Source: Flectobacillus longus
GTDB taxonomy: Bacteria; Bacteroidota; Bacteroidia; Cytophagales; Spirosomataceae
DNA length: 64,000 bases
Reading direction: 5' to 3'
Assembly (NCBI RefSeq): GCF_030056705.1
Contig: NZ_JASHIC010000004.1
Location: 62,001-126,000, forward strand
Every line of letters begins with the position of its first letter. The first letter of the stretch is position 1. The notes under the pieces are model-generated. The model searched no databases and was not told the DNA's origin. It saw nothing but the letters and a program-made list of their open reading frames with translations. Position numbers and translations under genes: made by a program. Of this stretch, positions 18,302-27,990 are shown in pieces.

Positions 18302-20317
18302 ATGAATTTAATAAAAGTTGCTGCCGGTGTGGTCAATCAAACACCCCTGGCATGGGAAGGTAATAAAAGAAATATTATTGACTGTATCGAAGAAGCTAAA
18401 AATCAAGAAATATCTATCTTATGTCTGCCCGAATTGTGTATTACTGGCTATGGCTGTGAAGATATGTTTTATGCTACTAGCACATGCGAGACTGCTCTAG
18501 AAATACTCCAAGACATCGTTGAAGTTACCTCAGGCATTATTGTTTCGGTAGGCTTGCCAATCCGAATTAATAACCGTGTTTATAATGTAGCATGTTTGAT
18601 TGCTAATAAACAAATTCGTGGTTTTGCATGTAAAAAGAATTTAGCTAATAATGGTCTTCATTATGAAACTCGCTGGTTTCAACCTTGGCCAGACAATCAG
18701 CGAACTGAGCTAACAATAGGTGAGTTTAGTTACCCCGTTGGTGATTTAATCTTTGACGCAGGAGGTATCAAAATAGGTTTTGAGATATGCGAAGACGCAT
18801 GGATTGCAAATCGTCCGGGTCGTTCTCTGTATCTGCAAGGCGTCGATATTATCTTGAATCCAACGGCTTCGCATTTTGCATTTTTCAAAACTCAAACACG
18901 CGAGCGCCTTGTTCAGGATGGCTCTAGAGCCTTTGGTGTAGCTTATATCTATGCAAATTTATTAGGAAACGAAGCGGGTCGTGCAATATTCGATGGCGAT
19001 GCAATGATAGCGCAAGCAGGCGAAATGTTGGTTTCGGGCACACGCTTTAGCTATCGTGATTTTTATTTGACACCTGCCGTGATAGATATTGATAAAGTAC
19101 GTTTGGAACAAGTTCAAAATCGCTTAACTTTTTCAGGTACTTCTCAGAAAGTACCTTTCCTATACGACTTCCCTCCTATCAAGCCCATCAAGCAACGTTT
19201 TGAATTAGAACATTGGGAGGCAAAAGGTTTTCAAAAAGAAGAAGAATTTGCACGAGCAATTGCCCTTGCCCTATTTGATTATCTCCGAAAATCTCGTTCG
19301 TCGGGTTGGGTAATATCGCTTTCGGGTGGAGCTGACTCTTCGGCTATTACAGGTCTGTGTTATTTGGCGATTGAGCTTGGAGTTGCAGAACTAGGACTAG
19401 AGGGTTTCAAACAAAAATTGGGATATATCAAGAAAATCCAAGACTGCCAAAGTGTTCAAGAATTATCGAAGGCCTTGATTACCAATATCTATCAAGGAAC
19501 TGAAAATAGCTCGGATGATACACGCTATTCGGCAAGCTCACTGGCAGAATCTCTCAATACGACCTTTTACCATATTAATATCAATGGTTTGGTAGAAACC
19601 TACAAAGATTTAATTCAGGGAGCTATTGGAAGAAACCTTTCTTGGGAAACCGATGATTTGGCTCTTCAAAACATACAAGCGAGGGTTCGTGCCCCAAGTG
19701 CGTGGCTATTGGCTAATATTAATAATGCCTTGTTGCTGGCTACCTCAAACCGCTCGGAAGCTGCCGTTGGGTATGCAACTATGGATGGCGATACTTCTGG
19801 TTCTATTTCACCAATTGCAGGTATTGACAAGCATTTCTTACGTCACTGGCTACGCTGGTTGGAAAATACAGGGCTAGATGGACAACTAAGACTTTCAGGT
19901 TTGAAGGCAATGAACAATTTGCAACCAACCGCAGAACTTCGCCCATTGGAAGCAAAACAAATTGACGAAGAAGATTTGATGCCTTATGATCTTCTGAATG
20001 CGATAGAGACCGCTGCTTTTCGTGATAAGAAATCACCCAAAGATTGCCTTGAATTAATGGAATTAGAGTTTGAAGATATTTATAGTAGAGAAAAATTAGT
20101 TATAAGTATCGAGCGATTCTTCCGCTTGTGGAGTCGAAACCAATGGAAACGTGAGCGTTATGCACCAAGTTTTCACGTAGATGACCACAACCTCGACCCA
20201 CGCAGTTGGTTGAGATTCCCTATTTTGTCGGGTGGCTTTGACAAAGAATTAGCCGATATGCACGACTATGCCAACGATTCGAAGGGCAAACAAAGAAAAG
20301 GTCGTATAGGTTTCTAG
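18302..20317 (+). CDS. nadE: Glutamine-dependent NAD+ synthetase
   Basis: Makes NAD+ from deamido-NAD+ using ammonia released from glutamine. The 671-residue protein joins an N-terminal nitrilase-type amidase (E44, K112 and nucleophile C163 in FEICEDAW) to the NAD synthetase domain with PP-loop SGGADSS (341-347). The length matches the bacterial glutamine-hydrolysing class. The first ATG gives the correct amidase start (MNLIKVAAGVVNQTPL). It is cofactor biosynthesis beside coaX; the terminator after nadE suggests separate transcription. Confidence 0.97.
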   Translation: MNLIKVAAGVVNQTPLAWEGNKRNIIDCIEEAKNQEISILCLPELCITGYGCEDMFYATSTCETALEILQDIVEVTSGIIVSVGLPIRINNRVYNVACLIANKQIRGFACKKNLANNGLHYETRWFQPWPDNQRTELTIGEFSYPVGDLIFDAGGIKIGFEICEDAWIANRPGRSLYLQGVDIILNPTASHFAFFKTQTRERLVQDGSRAFGVAYIYANLLGNEAGRAIFDGDAMIAQAGEMLVSGTRFSYRDFYLTPAVIDIDKVRLEQVQNRLTFSGTSQKVPFLYDFPPIKPIKQRFELEHWEAKGFQKEEEFARAIALALFDYLRKSRSSGWVISLSGGADSSAITGLCYLAIELGVAELGLEGFKQKLGYIKKIQDCQSVQELSKALITNIYQGTENSSDDTRYSASSLAESLNTTFYHININGLVETYKDLIQGAIGRNLSWETDDLALQNIQARVRAPSAWLLANINNALLLATSNRSEAAVGYATMDGDTSGSISPIAGIDKHFLRHWLRWLENTGLDGQLRLSGLKAMNNLQPTAELRPLEAKQIDEEDLMPYDLLNAIETAAFRDKKSPKDCLELMELEFEDIYSREKLVISIERFFRLWSRNQWKRERYAPSFHVDDHNLDPRSWLRFPILSGGFDKELADMHDYANDSKGKQRKGRIGF

Positions 20318-20325
20318 TGATTTTT

Positions 20326-20375
20326 AATCCGTGGAGACCTTTTCAAGAAACCCTCCACGGATTGTATCTTTTTGA
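20326..20375 (+). terminator. Terminator after nadE
   Basis: A perfect 11-bp stem AATCCGTGGAG (20326-20336) with CTCCACGGATT (20353-20363), then GTATCTTTTTG. Confidence 0.75.
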
Positions 20376-20402
20376 GATACATAAAATCCTTAAAATAATA
20401 TG

Positions 20403-20410
20403 TACTTTTG
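20403..20410 (+). promoter_or_regulatory. -7 box TACTTTTG for coaX
   Basis: Matches TAnnTTTG 69 bases before the coaX start, just downstream of the nadE terminator; no -33 TTG at normal spacing. Confidence 0.4.
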
Positions 20411-20478
20411 AAAAAGATTTTAACCCTTTTCAAATTATTCATTAAGCTTTTTGGCAGAAAGTTTCTGTCATATATTTT

Positions 20479-21237
20479 ATGCTTTTAGCAATTGATATAG
20501 GCAATACAGATATTGTTTTTGGTGTAAACGATGACCAGCAATGGATTCAACAGTTTCGCATAAGCTCCTCTTTTTCGCAACGTTCTCAAGATTATGAGGC
20601 GCAACTTCGTTTGCTTTTTTTAGAAAACTCGCTCAAGCTTAGCGATATTCATCATATCATTATTAGCTGTGTAGTACCTGATTTACGAGCCGTAATCAAA
20701 GATATGTCGATTACCATGTTTGGTATTCAGCCCATCATGGTAGGACCAGAAATGTACGATAAACTCAACATGGAAATTTTGAGCCCTTACGAAATTGGTA
20801 CCGATTTGGTTTGTAATGCGACGTATGCCTATTATACCTATCACCAAACTTGTTTGATTGTAGATTTTGGCACAGCCCTTACCTTTACTGTAGTATCGGG
20901 AGAAGGCAAAATCTTGGGTGTTTCGATTGCCCCTGGGCTTAAAACAGCCGTAAAATCCTTGTTTTCTAATACTGCACAATTACCTGAAGTACCCTTATCT
21001 ATGCCTGAATCAGCAATTGGAAAAAATACTGTCCATGCGATTCAAGCAGGAATCTTGTGGGGATACGTAGGTATGGTAAAAGAAATGATTCATCAAATCA
21101 AACTAGAAGTTGGAAAAGAATGTAAAGTGCTGGCTACTGGTGGACTTTCGTCTATCCTTACTCCTCTTCGTTCAGAGTTTGATGAAGTAGATAAAACCCT
21201 TACACTAAAAGGTTTAAAGATTATTGCTTCTCTATAA
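20479..21237 (+). CDS. coaX: Type III pantothenate kinase
   Basis: Phosphorylates pantothenate in the first step of coenzyme A synthesis. The 252-residue ASKHA-fold kinase starts with the phosphate-1 motif MLLAIDIGNTDIVFG and has SCVVPDL, the PYEIGTDL segment, DFGTALTF (phosphate-2) and GLKTAVKSLF. The size fits CoaX. Bacteroidota commonly use this class, which is insensitive to CoA feedback and needs a monovalent cation. It has its own terminator and is flanked by nadE and a barrel protein. Confidence 0.95.
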   Translation: MLLAIDIGNTDIVFGVNDDQQWIQQFRISSSFSQRSQDYEAQLRLLFLENSLKLSDIHHIIISCVVPDLRAVIKDMSITMFGIQPIMVGPEMYDKLNMEILSPYEIGTDLVCNATYAYYTYHQTCLIVDFGTALTFTVVSGEGKILGVSIAPGLKTAVKSLFSNTAQLPEVPLSMPESAIGKNTVHAIQAGILWGYVGMVKEMIHQIKLEVGKECKVLATGGLSSILTPLRSEFDEVDKTLTLKGLKIIASL

Positions 21238-21241
21238 TACA

Positions 21242-21284
21242 TTGCTTCAGGATGCACCCCTAATCGCATCCTGAAGCAAAATTT
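21242..21284 (+). terminator. Terminator after coaX
   Basis: A perfect 13-bp stem TTGCTTCAGGATG (21242-21254) with CATCCTGAAGCAA (21267-21279), followed by AATTTTC; it starts 5 bases after the stop. Confidence 0.8.
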
Positions 21285-21640
21285 TCTACAATTTACAAGT
21301 CGACATACTTTTTTTCTTCAAAAACACCTCTCACTTACTCCTCATAATCAACCACTTATCATAATTCATCTGTACAGGTAAACTTTTTTTACAATTTTTA
21401 CAACATCATCTGCAACCTTTCATTGGACTTCTGCATCCTATCTACAAATTCTCTCACAAGTCATTTTTCATTCCAAATGCTTTCTTGGCTCAATTTACCA
21501 TTTATCATTTGGAGAAACCAATCAGGTAGTTTGCATTGCAAAGTAGCTTGTTTCGCAAGTAACTTTGAATCAAATCTCAAAGGGAGATATAACATTCACA
21601 TTACCTCAAGTGCCTCTAAACCTATTTGAGACACGATACA

Positions 21641-24115
21641 ATGATAAAACACTTCAAAAAGATGAAACGATTTATACTTTCGACAATCATTACTTGTGGA
21701 TTGAGCTATGCGGGAATGGCACAAGTAAAAGGAAAAATTTCAGGCTCGGTTAGCGACAACCAACATAAAATTGTAGAATTCCCAACTGCAACACTTCTCA
21801 AAGCAAAAGATAGTACCTTGGTAAAAGGTGCTTTGGGCGATGCCAACGGTCACTTTGAATTTGAATCAATAAATGCTGGTGAATACCTTGTGAGTGTAAC
21901 TCAAATGGGATATAAAAAGTACTTTACGCCAAAAATCATCATTGCAGAGGGAAATACAAATGTCAACTTAGCAAGCATTGTATTAGTAGAAGAAAGTAAA
22001 CAGCTTAGCGAGGTTACAGTATCTGCACAAAAGCCATTCATCGAACGTCAGGTTGATAAAACTGTTGTCAATGTCGAAAACAGCATTATGGCGGCAGGTT
22101 CTACTGCATTAGAGGTATTAGAACGCTCACCAAATGTGATGATTGACAAAGATGGAAACATCAGCTTGAAAGGCAAACAGGGCGTACGTGTCATGATTGA
22201 TGGTAAAATTTCATATTTGTCGGGTCAGGATTTAGCAAACTTTTTGCGTAATCTTTCGGCAGAACAGTTATCTCAAATTGAGATTATGACCAATCCTTCC
22301 TCTAAATACGACGCAGCAGGTACAGCAGGAATAATCAATATCAAGTTGAAGAAAAACGTTAATATGGGTTTGAACGGTTCTGCTAACGTAGGTATTGGAC
22401 ATGGTAAATATTTGCGTGAAAATGCTGGGATAAACCTCAACTATCGCAATGGCAAAGTAAATGCGTATGGTAATTATAGCTGGAATGAACGTCGTCAGGA
22501 AAATACCAATGATATTTACCGTTACTTCAGAGCACAAAACGAAATGTATCATGCCGATGGTAGACGTATGAGTTTTAACTACAATCACTCTGTAAAAGCG
22601 GGTGTAGATTATTTCATTTCTGATAAAACAACAATTGGTGTCTTGGTCAATGGTTCATCAGGAAGTTGGGGCGCAGACTCAGCTTTGACAGTAACAACCA
22701 AATATGTGAACAACAAACTTACCCAGACTATTCCAACGGCAAATAATGTATCGCAACCTTGGAAAAACATCTCGACTAACTTGAATTTAAAGCATACATA
22801 CGATTCAACGGGTCGTGAGTTGACAGTCGATTTGGATTATGCTTATTATGACAACCGTTCGAGCAATGACTATATTACTCAATATTTCAATGGGAATGAT
22901 TTAACGAGCAAATTTCGTTCGGATTCTACTTTGGTAAACAAAAGTCTTTCTGGCATCAATCAATATTCGTTAAAAGTAGATTATACCTTACCTGTTTCAA
23001 AAGTTACCAAATGGGGAATGGGTGTAAAAGCAAGTTATGTTGTTACTGACAACGATTTGAAATTCTTCGAAAAACAAGAGGGCAACGGTTTGAATTTATT
23101 AAAAAGGAACAGTAACCAGTTTGTTTATAAAGAAAACATCAACGCTGCTTATTTAAACTATCAAACTAAATGGAAAAAATTCAGTGCGCAAGTTGGGTTA
23201 CGTGCCGAATGGACTATTGCAGATGGTAAGTCGACAAGCTATGAAACACTAAAAGATTCAACTTTTACACGTGACTACTTGAAATTGTTCCCAAGTGCAT
23301 TTGTTCAATACGAAGCCAATAAGAATCATACATTAGGCGTAACTTACAGTCGTCGTATCGACCGCCCAGGTTATGACCAATTAAATCCATTTGTCTTTTT
23401 CTTAGACCCATATACTTATCAAGTTGGTAATCCATATTTACGACCACAATTGACCAATTCATTTGAATTAACGCACTCGTACAAAGGCATCATTTCTACA
23501 ACGGTTAACTACAGTCACACGTCTGATTTTATGTCTGAAATCTTGAAACAAAATGATGCAACAAGAGCTACTTACCAAACGGTAGACAACTTAGCTCAAC
23601 AAGATAACTTTGGCGTGACAATTTCGGCTCCAGTACCAATTACAAAATGGTGGATGAGTGTAAACGAGTTTAATTTGAATTATACCAAAGTACAAGGCGC
23701 AATTCAAAATATTAATGTAGTTCCGTCAGCAACCAACTATTATTTCAACTCGAATAATACGTTTAGCTTAGGCAAAGATTACAAACTTGAATTGGGTGGT
23801 TGGTATGTTTCTGGTGGTTTGTGGAGTATTTTCAAAATCAATTCACAAGGTGCCGTAAACTTCGGTATCCAGAAAACTTTACTTGACAAGAAAGCGACTT
23901 TGAAATTAAACGTTCAAGATATTTTCTTTACCAACAAAGCTACGGCAACAACACAATATGGCTCAGTTGATATTATTTCAAGCAATACGTGGGATAGTCG
24001 TCAGGTACGTTTGACATTTAGTTATCGTTTTGGTAACTCAAAAGTATCTGCTGCTCGTAACCGCTCAACAGGCTTGGATGAAGAAAAAAGTCGTGTGAAG
24101 AATGGCGGAAACTAA
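21641..24115 (+). CDS. Outer-membrane beta-barrel (TonB receptor-like) protein
   Basis: From the ATG at 21641 the product is 824 residues (starts 15 bases earlier or 21 later are possible). A signal peptide (LSTIITCGLSYAGMAQ) precedes a carboxypeptidase-regulatory-like domain (about 25-110, KGKISGSVSDNQHKIVEFPTATLLKAKD written in pieces), then a plug-like segment with VLERSPNVMIDKDGNISLKG and MTNPSSKYDAAGTAGIINI. A long aromatic-rich barrel ends in RLTFSYRFG. This is the layout of the Bacteroidota outer-membrane barrel family PF14905, distinct from SusC: there is no SusD neighbour. Substrate unknown; typically metal chelate or peptide uptake. No partner genes are adjacent. Confidence 0.88.
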   Translation: MIKHFKKMKRFILSTIITCGLSYAGMAQVKGKISGSVSDNQHKIVEFPTATLLKAKDSTLVKGALGDANGHFEFESINAGEYLVSVTQMGYKKYFTPKIIIAEGNTNVNLASIVLVEESKQLSEVTVSAQKPFIERQVDKTVVNVENSIMAAGSTALEVLERSPNVMIDKDGNISLKGKQGVRVMIDGKISYLSGQDLANFLRNLSAEQLSQIEIMTNPSSKYDAAGTAGIINIKLKKNVNMGLNGSANVGIGHGKYLRENAGINLNYRNGKVNAYGNYSWNERRQENTNDIYRYFRAQNEMYHADGRRMSFNYNHSVKAGVDYFISDKTTIGVLVNGSSGSWGADSALTVTTKYVNNKLTQTIPTANNVSQPWKNISTNLNLKHTYDSTGRELTVDLDYAYYDNRSSNDYITQYFNGNDLTSKFRSDSTLVNKSLSGINQYSLKVDYTLPVSKVTKWGMGVKASYVVTDNDLKFFEKQEGNGLNLLKRNSNQFVYKENINAAYLNYQTKWKKFSAQVGLRAEWTIADGKSTSYETLKDSTFTRDYLKLFPSAFVQYEANKNHTLGVTYSRRIDRPGYDQLNPFVFFLDPYTYQVGNPYLRPQLTNSFELTHSYKGIISTTVNYSHTSDFMSEILKQNDATRATYQTVDNLAQQDNFGVTISAPVPITKWWMSVNEFNLNYTKVQGAIQNINVVPSATNYYFNSNNTFSLGKDYKLELGGWYVSGGLWSIFKINSQGAVNFGIQKTLLDKKATLKLNVQDIFFTNKATATTQYGSVDIISSNTWDSRQVRLTFSYRFGNSKVSAARNRSTGLDEEKSRVKNGGN

Positions 24116-24174
24116 TAAAGTGCGGAATTTTGGATAAGGTGTTTCGAGTGAAACTATAAATTAGTCAATAAACA

Positions 24175-24222
24175 AAAAAGACTTGAGATTGGAGAGGTTA
24201 CTTTCCGTTCTCAAGTCTTTTG
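24175..24222 (+). terminator. Terminator after barrel protein
   Basis: AAAAGACTTGAGA (ends 24187) pairs with TCTCAAGTCTTTT (24209-24221) across a 21-base loop, leaving a short T-run. Confidence 0.7.
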
Positions 24223-24275
24223 CTTATCAAGAGGTTGCCAAGCTGATTTGATTTTTTCATAGATACATTACACTA

Positions 24276-24452
24276 CTAGCTTACACGGTACATCGTTATA
24301 CTCTGGTTGCTAAGCATGAAAGCTAAAATTGCTTTCCAGAATGATTTACGATTACTTTTTTCTGATTTTGCACTACTCTGAGTAGTTTTGGCTTTACTTG
24401 CAGCTTGTGATTCCTTCACAATTAAGTCTGCTAATAACAAATTGTATTTCAT
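24276..24452 (-). CDS. Small 58-residue hypothetical protein
   Basis: A minus-strand ORF from ATG (24450-24452) to TAG (24276-24278). It begins MKYNLLLADLIVKES, continues with a Ser/Lys/Ala-rich polar stretch (about 16-36) and ends in a hydrophobic patch around SFWKAILAFMLSNQS (38-52). It has the look of a short membrane-associated peptide. An upstream minus-strand TAACTTTG box (24604-24611) could drive it with a leader of about 145 bases. No recognised family; support is the clean reading frame and isolated position. Confidence 0.45.
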   Translation of the reverse strand: MKYNLLLADLIVKESQAASKAKTTQSSAKSEKSNRKSFWKAILAFMLSNQSITMYRVS

Positions 24453-24876
24453 TTGAAGTGTATTTGAGTGAAGAGTGTCCTCCGCTTACAAAATCGGAAG
24501 GTTGCGAGAGATAACACGAATGTAATTTTCTATTAATCAAAAAATTACGCAACATTTAACACTCTAAAACTAAACCAGTGTTACCTCATTTTGTATTATG
24601 ACGCAAAGTTAAGTCATTAAGTTTCAAAGAACCTAAAATATATAACTTTTCAAATACAAGTTCTTTAATTACTACAATTTTATTGAATTTTATCAAGAAA
24701 ACACCCTTCAAATAAGTCAATAAAATCCTTTATTTCCACAATATCAAAAATGGCTATCGAAATAAGATTCGATAGCCATCTGTATAAATTTCAGAAATAG
24801 AATGTCTATAAAGCAGTTTAATCAATAATAGTTAGCCTTGGGCTTCAAATTCGTTAGGTATTTATCAAGAGATTAA
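24453..24876. other. Intergenic region 3' of pgeF
   Basis: This 424-bp AT-rich spacer holds a probable minus-strand -7 box (24604-24611, TAACTTTG) and the pgeF terminator (24745-24779). Nothing else is recognisable. Confidence 0.5.
24745..24779 (-). terminator. Terminator of pgeF-like gene
   Basis: A perfect 12-bp stem ATGGCTATCGAA (24750-24761) with TTCGATAGCCAT (24768-24779). The A-run on the plus side (24746-24750) is a T-run on the minus strand. Confidence 0.8.
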
Positions 24877-25620
24877 TTATTCAGGCTGAATGCCTATAAT
24901 TGTAGTAAACCGACCAGTATTACCTTTTTCCTTTCGAAAAGAATAATAATCATCGTTATTTAAAATGGTAGAATACTTCGAGACTTGAATATGTTCGAAA
25001 GGAACACCACAGTCTAAAAGTTGTGCGAAATTAGCCTTTTTTAGGTCGATAAGGTACTTCTGTCGTTCTTCATCAAACCTTTTAAAATCAGGCTTAAACT
25101 CATCAGCAACTTCAATTCCTACTTCAAAGTTTTTTTCGTCGATACAAGTACCTACATAAGCAAAACAATTTTCAGGTCTTGTACCAAACTCTTCTTGCAT
25201 TTTCTGAAGCGCCTTTGCTGTGATTTGTTTGACTGTCCCTCGCCAACCTGCATGCACAGCACCAACAGCTTGCTTAACAGGATCATAAATCAAAATGGGG
25301 GTACAGTCTGCCACTGTCACACTCAAAAAAACACCTTTGCGATTTGAAACCAAGGCATCATGCCCTTGAAATGTTTTGCCTCTTGTCACCACAACTACCT
25401 CATCGCTATGGGTTTGCCGAGAATGAGCTACTCTACGTTCGCCTATTCCTAAGGCATCATACAAGATTCTACGGTTTTGTATGATAGTTTCTTTTTTATC
25501 ACCGCTATACAAGCCCAAATTGAGCGATGTATAAGGTTTTTCGCTTACACCACCATGCCGGGTGGTTTCGGCAGCAACTAAATTTGTAAATTGCCCAAAA
25601 ATTTCAGGTCGTCTGAACAT
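24877..25620 (-). CDS. pgeF: Purine nucleoside phosphorylase / laccase-fold protein (YfiH type)
   Basis: A 247-residue member of the Cu/Zn-dependent YfiH/DUF152 family. Members act on purine nucleosides (adenosine deaminase and phosphorylase activities) and, as PgeF, are linked to peptidoglycan editing in E. coli. The metal-site residues are visible: H71 (SRQTHSDEV), C106 (VADCTPIL) and H123 (GAVHAGWRG). The whole family length is present. It has its own promoter (25649-25681) and terminator, and is divergent from a polysaccharide deacetylase. The gene symbol follows family usage; which activity matters here is unknown. Confidence 0.9.
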   Translation of the reverse strand: MFRRPEIFGQFTNLVAAETTRHGGVSEKPYTSLNLGLYSGDKKETIIQNRRILYDALGIGERRVAHSRQTHSDEVVVVTRGKTFQGHDALVSNRKGVFLSVTVADCTPILIYDPVKQAVGAVHAGWRGTVKQITAKALQKMQEEFGTRPENCFAYVGTCIDEKNFEVGIEVADEFKPDFKRFDEERQKYLIDLKKANFAQLLDCGVPFEHIQVSKYSTILNNDDYYSFRKEKGNTGRFTTIIGIQPE

Positions 25621-25648
25621 GTTTTATAAGTTTAAATTTTTCCCGCTA

Positions 25649-25681
25649 CAAAGTTATAAGAATATCGAGTGTACATTTCAA
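25649..25681 (-). promoter_or_regulatory. Promoter of pgeF (TTG-N22-TAACTTTG)
   Basis: On the minus strand, TTG (25681-25679) and TAACTTTG (25656-25649) are separated by 22 bases, giving a start near 25642 and a leader of about 22 bases. Confidence 0.65.
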
Positions 25682-25692
25682 CCTTTCAATAA

Positions 25693-26520
25693 ATGATATT
25701 TATAAGACAAAAAAGAGGGATAATTGCAATATTAGTGGCGCTAATACTAAGCAGTTTATATGTTTTTAGAGGCTATATATTTCTAGAAAATATGCCTAAA
25801 GCAGGAATCGCACTTTCCTTTGATGACCGATATATCAAAGAATGGTACCAACTTCGTCCCTTATTTAAGAAATATAATGCTCATGTAACGTTCTATCTCA
25901 CTCAACCTGACAGCCTTAGCACAGAAGAATGGAATATGTTGAGGATATTAGCCCAAGATGGGCATGAGATTGGTTGTCATGGTGCAATCCATACACAATC
26001 AATTCCTTTTGTATGGCGAAATTCAATACAAGAGTACCTTGACATAGAAATACATCAAGCTCTCAAAACAATGCAATCACATGGGTATATTCCCCATACT
26101 TTTGCACATCCTGGTGGTTCTCAATTTTGGTGGCTTGATCAAAAGCTTTATCAATACTTTGACCTATTAAGAGATGTTTCTCTCAAGAAAAGAAAGCTAG
26201 GGAATTGGGTATTTGAGCGAAATATTAATGAAATTAACGAAATCTATTTTAGACCAAATCAATCAAAAAGCGTTAGTGCCTTAATGATTGATATTGGTAA
26301 TGAATTATCAGAAAAAGAGATAACAAAAGTGCTAATAAAGGCTAGAAATACTCAAAGTGCTGTTATGCTTTTTGGACATAAACCTTTGTTTCAATCTGCA
26401 AAAACAGGACAGGAATATGGATTTGAAGTCGAATTTTTAACGTATATTTTATCAGAAAGTGCTAAATTAGGTCTGATAACCTATACAATGGCTGAATTAA
26501 GCCAATTCAACAAACCATAA
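25693..26520 (+). CDS. Membrane-anchored polysaccharide deacetylase-like protein
   Basis: A 275-residue protein with one N-terminal membrane helix (about 10-30) and a carbohydrate esterase 4 (NodB) domain. The likely zinc triad is D45 (LSFDDRY), H96 and H100 (GCHGAIH). TFAHPGG matches the later CE4 motif. Such enzymes remove acetyl groups from peptidoglycan, chitin or exopolysaccharide; the substrate is not evident. The ATG lies about 35 bases after the divergent pgeF promoter region. Its stop is 58 bases before the M28 peptidase, so an operon is possible. Confidence 0.85.
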   Translation: MIFIRQKRGIIAILVALILSSLYVFRGYIFLENMPKAGIALSFDDRYIKEWYQLRPLFKKYNAHVTFYLTQPDSLSTEEWNMLRILAQDGHEIGCHGAIHTQSIPFVWRNSIQEYLDIEIHQALKTMQSHGYIPHTFAHPGGSQFWWLDQKLYQYFDLLRDVSLKKRKLGNWVFERNINEINEIYFRPNQSKSVSALMIDIGNELSEKEITKVLIKARNTQSAVMLFGHKPLFQSAKTGQEYGFEVEFLTYILSESAKLGLITYTMAELSQFNKP

Positions 26521-26578
26521 TTTTCATTTAATTCACAAGTGTTTGGCTTCGTCTTACACGCAAACATTACCTTTATTC

Positions 26579-27952
26579 ATGAAAAAAAAATACTCCTTCA
26601 TCACAACACTATTGCTGTCGGCAACGCTCAGTCAAGCGCAAACTGCCGACTCGGTGGTCGTTAAAAAATTATATGATGCTACTCTTTCGCACGGACAGTC
26701 TTATGAATGGCTTCGTCAACTAACTACCCAAATCGGTGGTCGTTTGGCAGGTTCAGCCAATGCTGCTAAAGCTGTACAATGGGGAAAAAATGTACTTGAG
26801 CAAGCTGGTGCTGACCGAGTATTCCTACAAGATGTGATGGTTCCTCACTGGGAACGTGGCGCAAAAGAAGAAGCCTATATTGTTGTTGGCAAACAAAAAA
26901 TCACTGTCCCTTTATTAGCATTAGGTGGCTCAATTGCAACTCCTAAAAAAGGTATTCAAGCAGAAGTAATCGAGGTTCAAAACTTCCAAGAATTACGTGC
27001 CCTAGGAAAAGAAAAGTGTGAAGGAAAAATCATTTTCTTCAACCGTCCGATGGATCCGACTAAAATCAACACGTTTGAAGCTTATGGTGGTGCAGGCGAC
27101 CAACGTCGTAGCGGTGCGAACGAGGCCAGTAAAGTAGGCGCTATCGGTGTGATTATACGTTCATTGAGTAATACGCTCAACGATTATCCTCACACAGGCT
27201 CGATGCAATATGCCACAGGTGTTCCTTTGATTCCTGCTGGAGCTATTTCAACCAATGCCGCAGAACTTTTAAGTAAAACACTTAAAGAAAATCCTAAAAC
27301 GCAGTTCTTCTTCAAACAAAACTGTGAGACCTTAGATGACGCTCCTTCACACAATGTAGTGGCTGAAATTAAAGGTTCGGAAAAACCAGATGAATATATT
27401 GTAGTGGGTGGTCACTTGGATTCTTGGGATGTTGCTCAAGGCGCACATGACGATGGTACAGGTATTGCTCAGTCGATGGAAGTGCTACGATTGTTCAAAG
27501 AACTAGGTATCAGACCTAAGCGCACAATCCGTATTGTTCTTTTCATGAATGAAGAAAATGGTAACCGTGGTGGTATCAAATATGCAGAGTTAGCGAAGCA
27601 GAATAACGAAAAACATATCTTCGCTTTAGAATCAGATAGTGGTGGTTTTACCCCAAAAGGATTTGGTATTCAGGGTGCTGCTGCCTCTGTTTTTGAAAAA
27701 ATCCAAGGATATAAATCGTTGTTTGCTCCATACGGTTTACACGAAATCGAGCGTGGTGGCGGCGGTGTCGACATCGGTCCATTGGGTCCACAAGGAACAG
27801 TGTTGATTGGCTTCAAACCAGATTCTCAACGTTATTTTGAATATCATCATGCTTCGAATGACAAATTTGATACCGTAAATCAACGTGAATTAGAACTCGG
27901 TGCAGCTTCTATGGCTTCATTAGTTTATTTGTTAGATAAATACGGTTTGTAA
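26579..27952 (+). CDS. Exported M28-family zinc peptidase
   Basis: Starting at the ATG at 26579 the product is 457 residues with signal peptide MKKKYSFITTLLLSATLSQAQ; an upstream TTG start would bury it. A PA-type insert (about 120-245) precedes the metallopeptidase core. Two-zinc ligands are recognisable: H and D in GGHLDSWDVAQGAHDDGTG, the Glu pair in MNEENGNRGG, D in ESDSGG and H in YHHASNDKFD. It resembles plasma glutamate carboxypeptidase-like aminopeptidases. Likely periplasmic or secreted peptide degradation. A strong terminator follows. Confidence 0.92.
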   Translation: MKKKYSFITTLLLSATLSQAQTADSVVVKKLYDATLSHGQSYEWLRQLTTQIGGRLAGSANAAKAVQWGKNVLEQAGADRVFLQDVMVPHWERGAKEEAYIVVGKQKITVPLLALGGSIATPKKGIQAEVIEVQNFQELRALGKEKCEGKIIFFNRPMDPTKINTFEAYGGAGDQRRSGANEASKVGAIGVIIRSLSNTLNDYPHTGSMQYATGVPLIPAGAISTNAAELLSKTLKENPKTQFFFKQNCETLDDAPSHNVVAEIKGSEKPDEYIVVGGHLDSWDVAQGAHDDGTGIAQSMEVLRLFKELGIRPKRTIRIVLFMNEENGNRGGIKYAELAKQNNEKHIFALESDSGGFTPKGFGIQGAAASVFEKIQGYKSLFAPYGLHEIERGGGGVDIGPLGPQGTVLIGFKPDSQRYFEYHHASNDKFDTVNQRELELGAASMASLVYLLDKYGL

Positions 27953-27953
27953 G

Positions 27954-27990
27954 AAAAGAGGTGCTAGTGAAAGTCACTAGCACCTCTTTT
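27954..27990. terminator. Bidirectional terminator
   Basis: A perfect 17-bp stem (27954-27970 with 27974-27990, core GAGGTGCTAGTGA) with flanking A-run and T-run, serving both the M28 gene and the convergent gene ending at 27990. Confidence 0.9.

Noticed and set aside
18163..18363. 66-residue frame between the lipoprotein gene and nadE
   Set aside because: It starts with GTG overlapping a stop, runs into the nadE start in another frame, and has no protein-like pattern.
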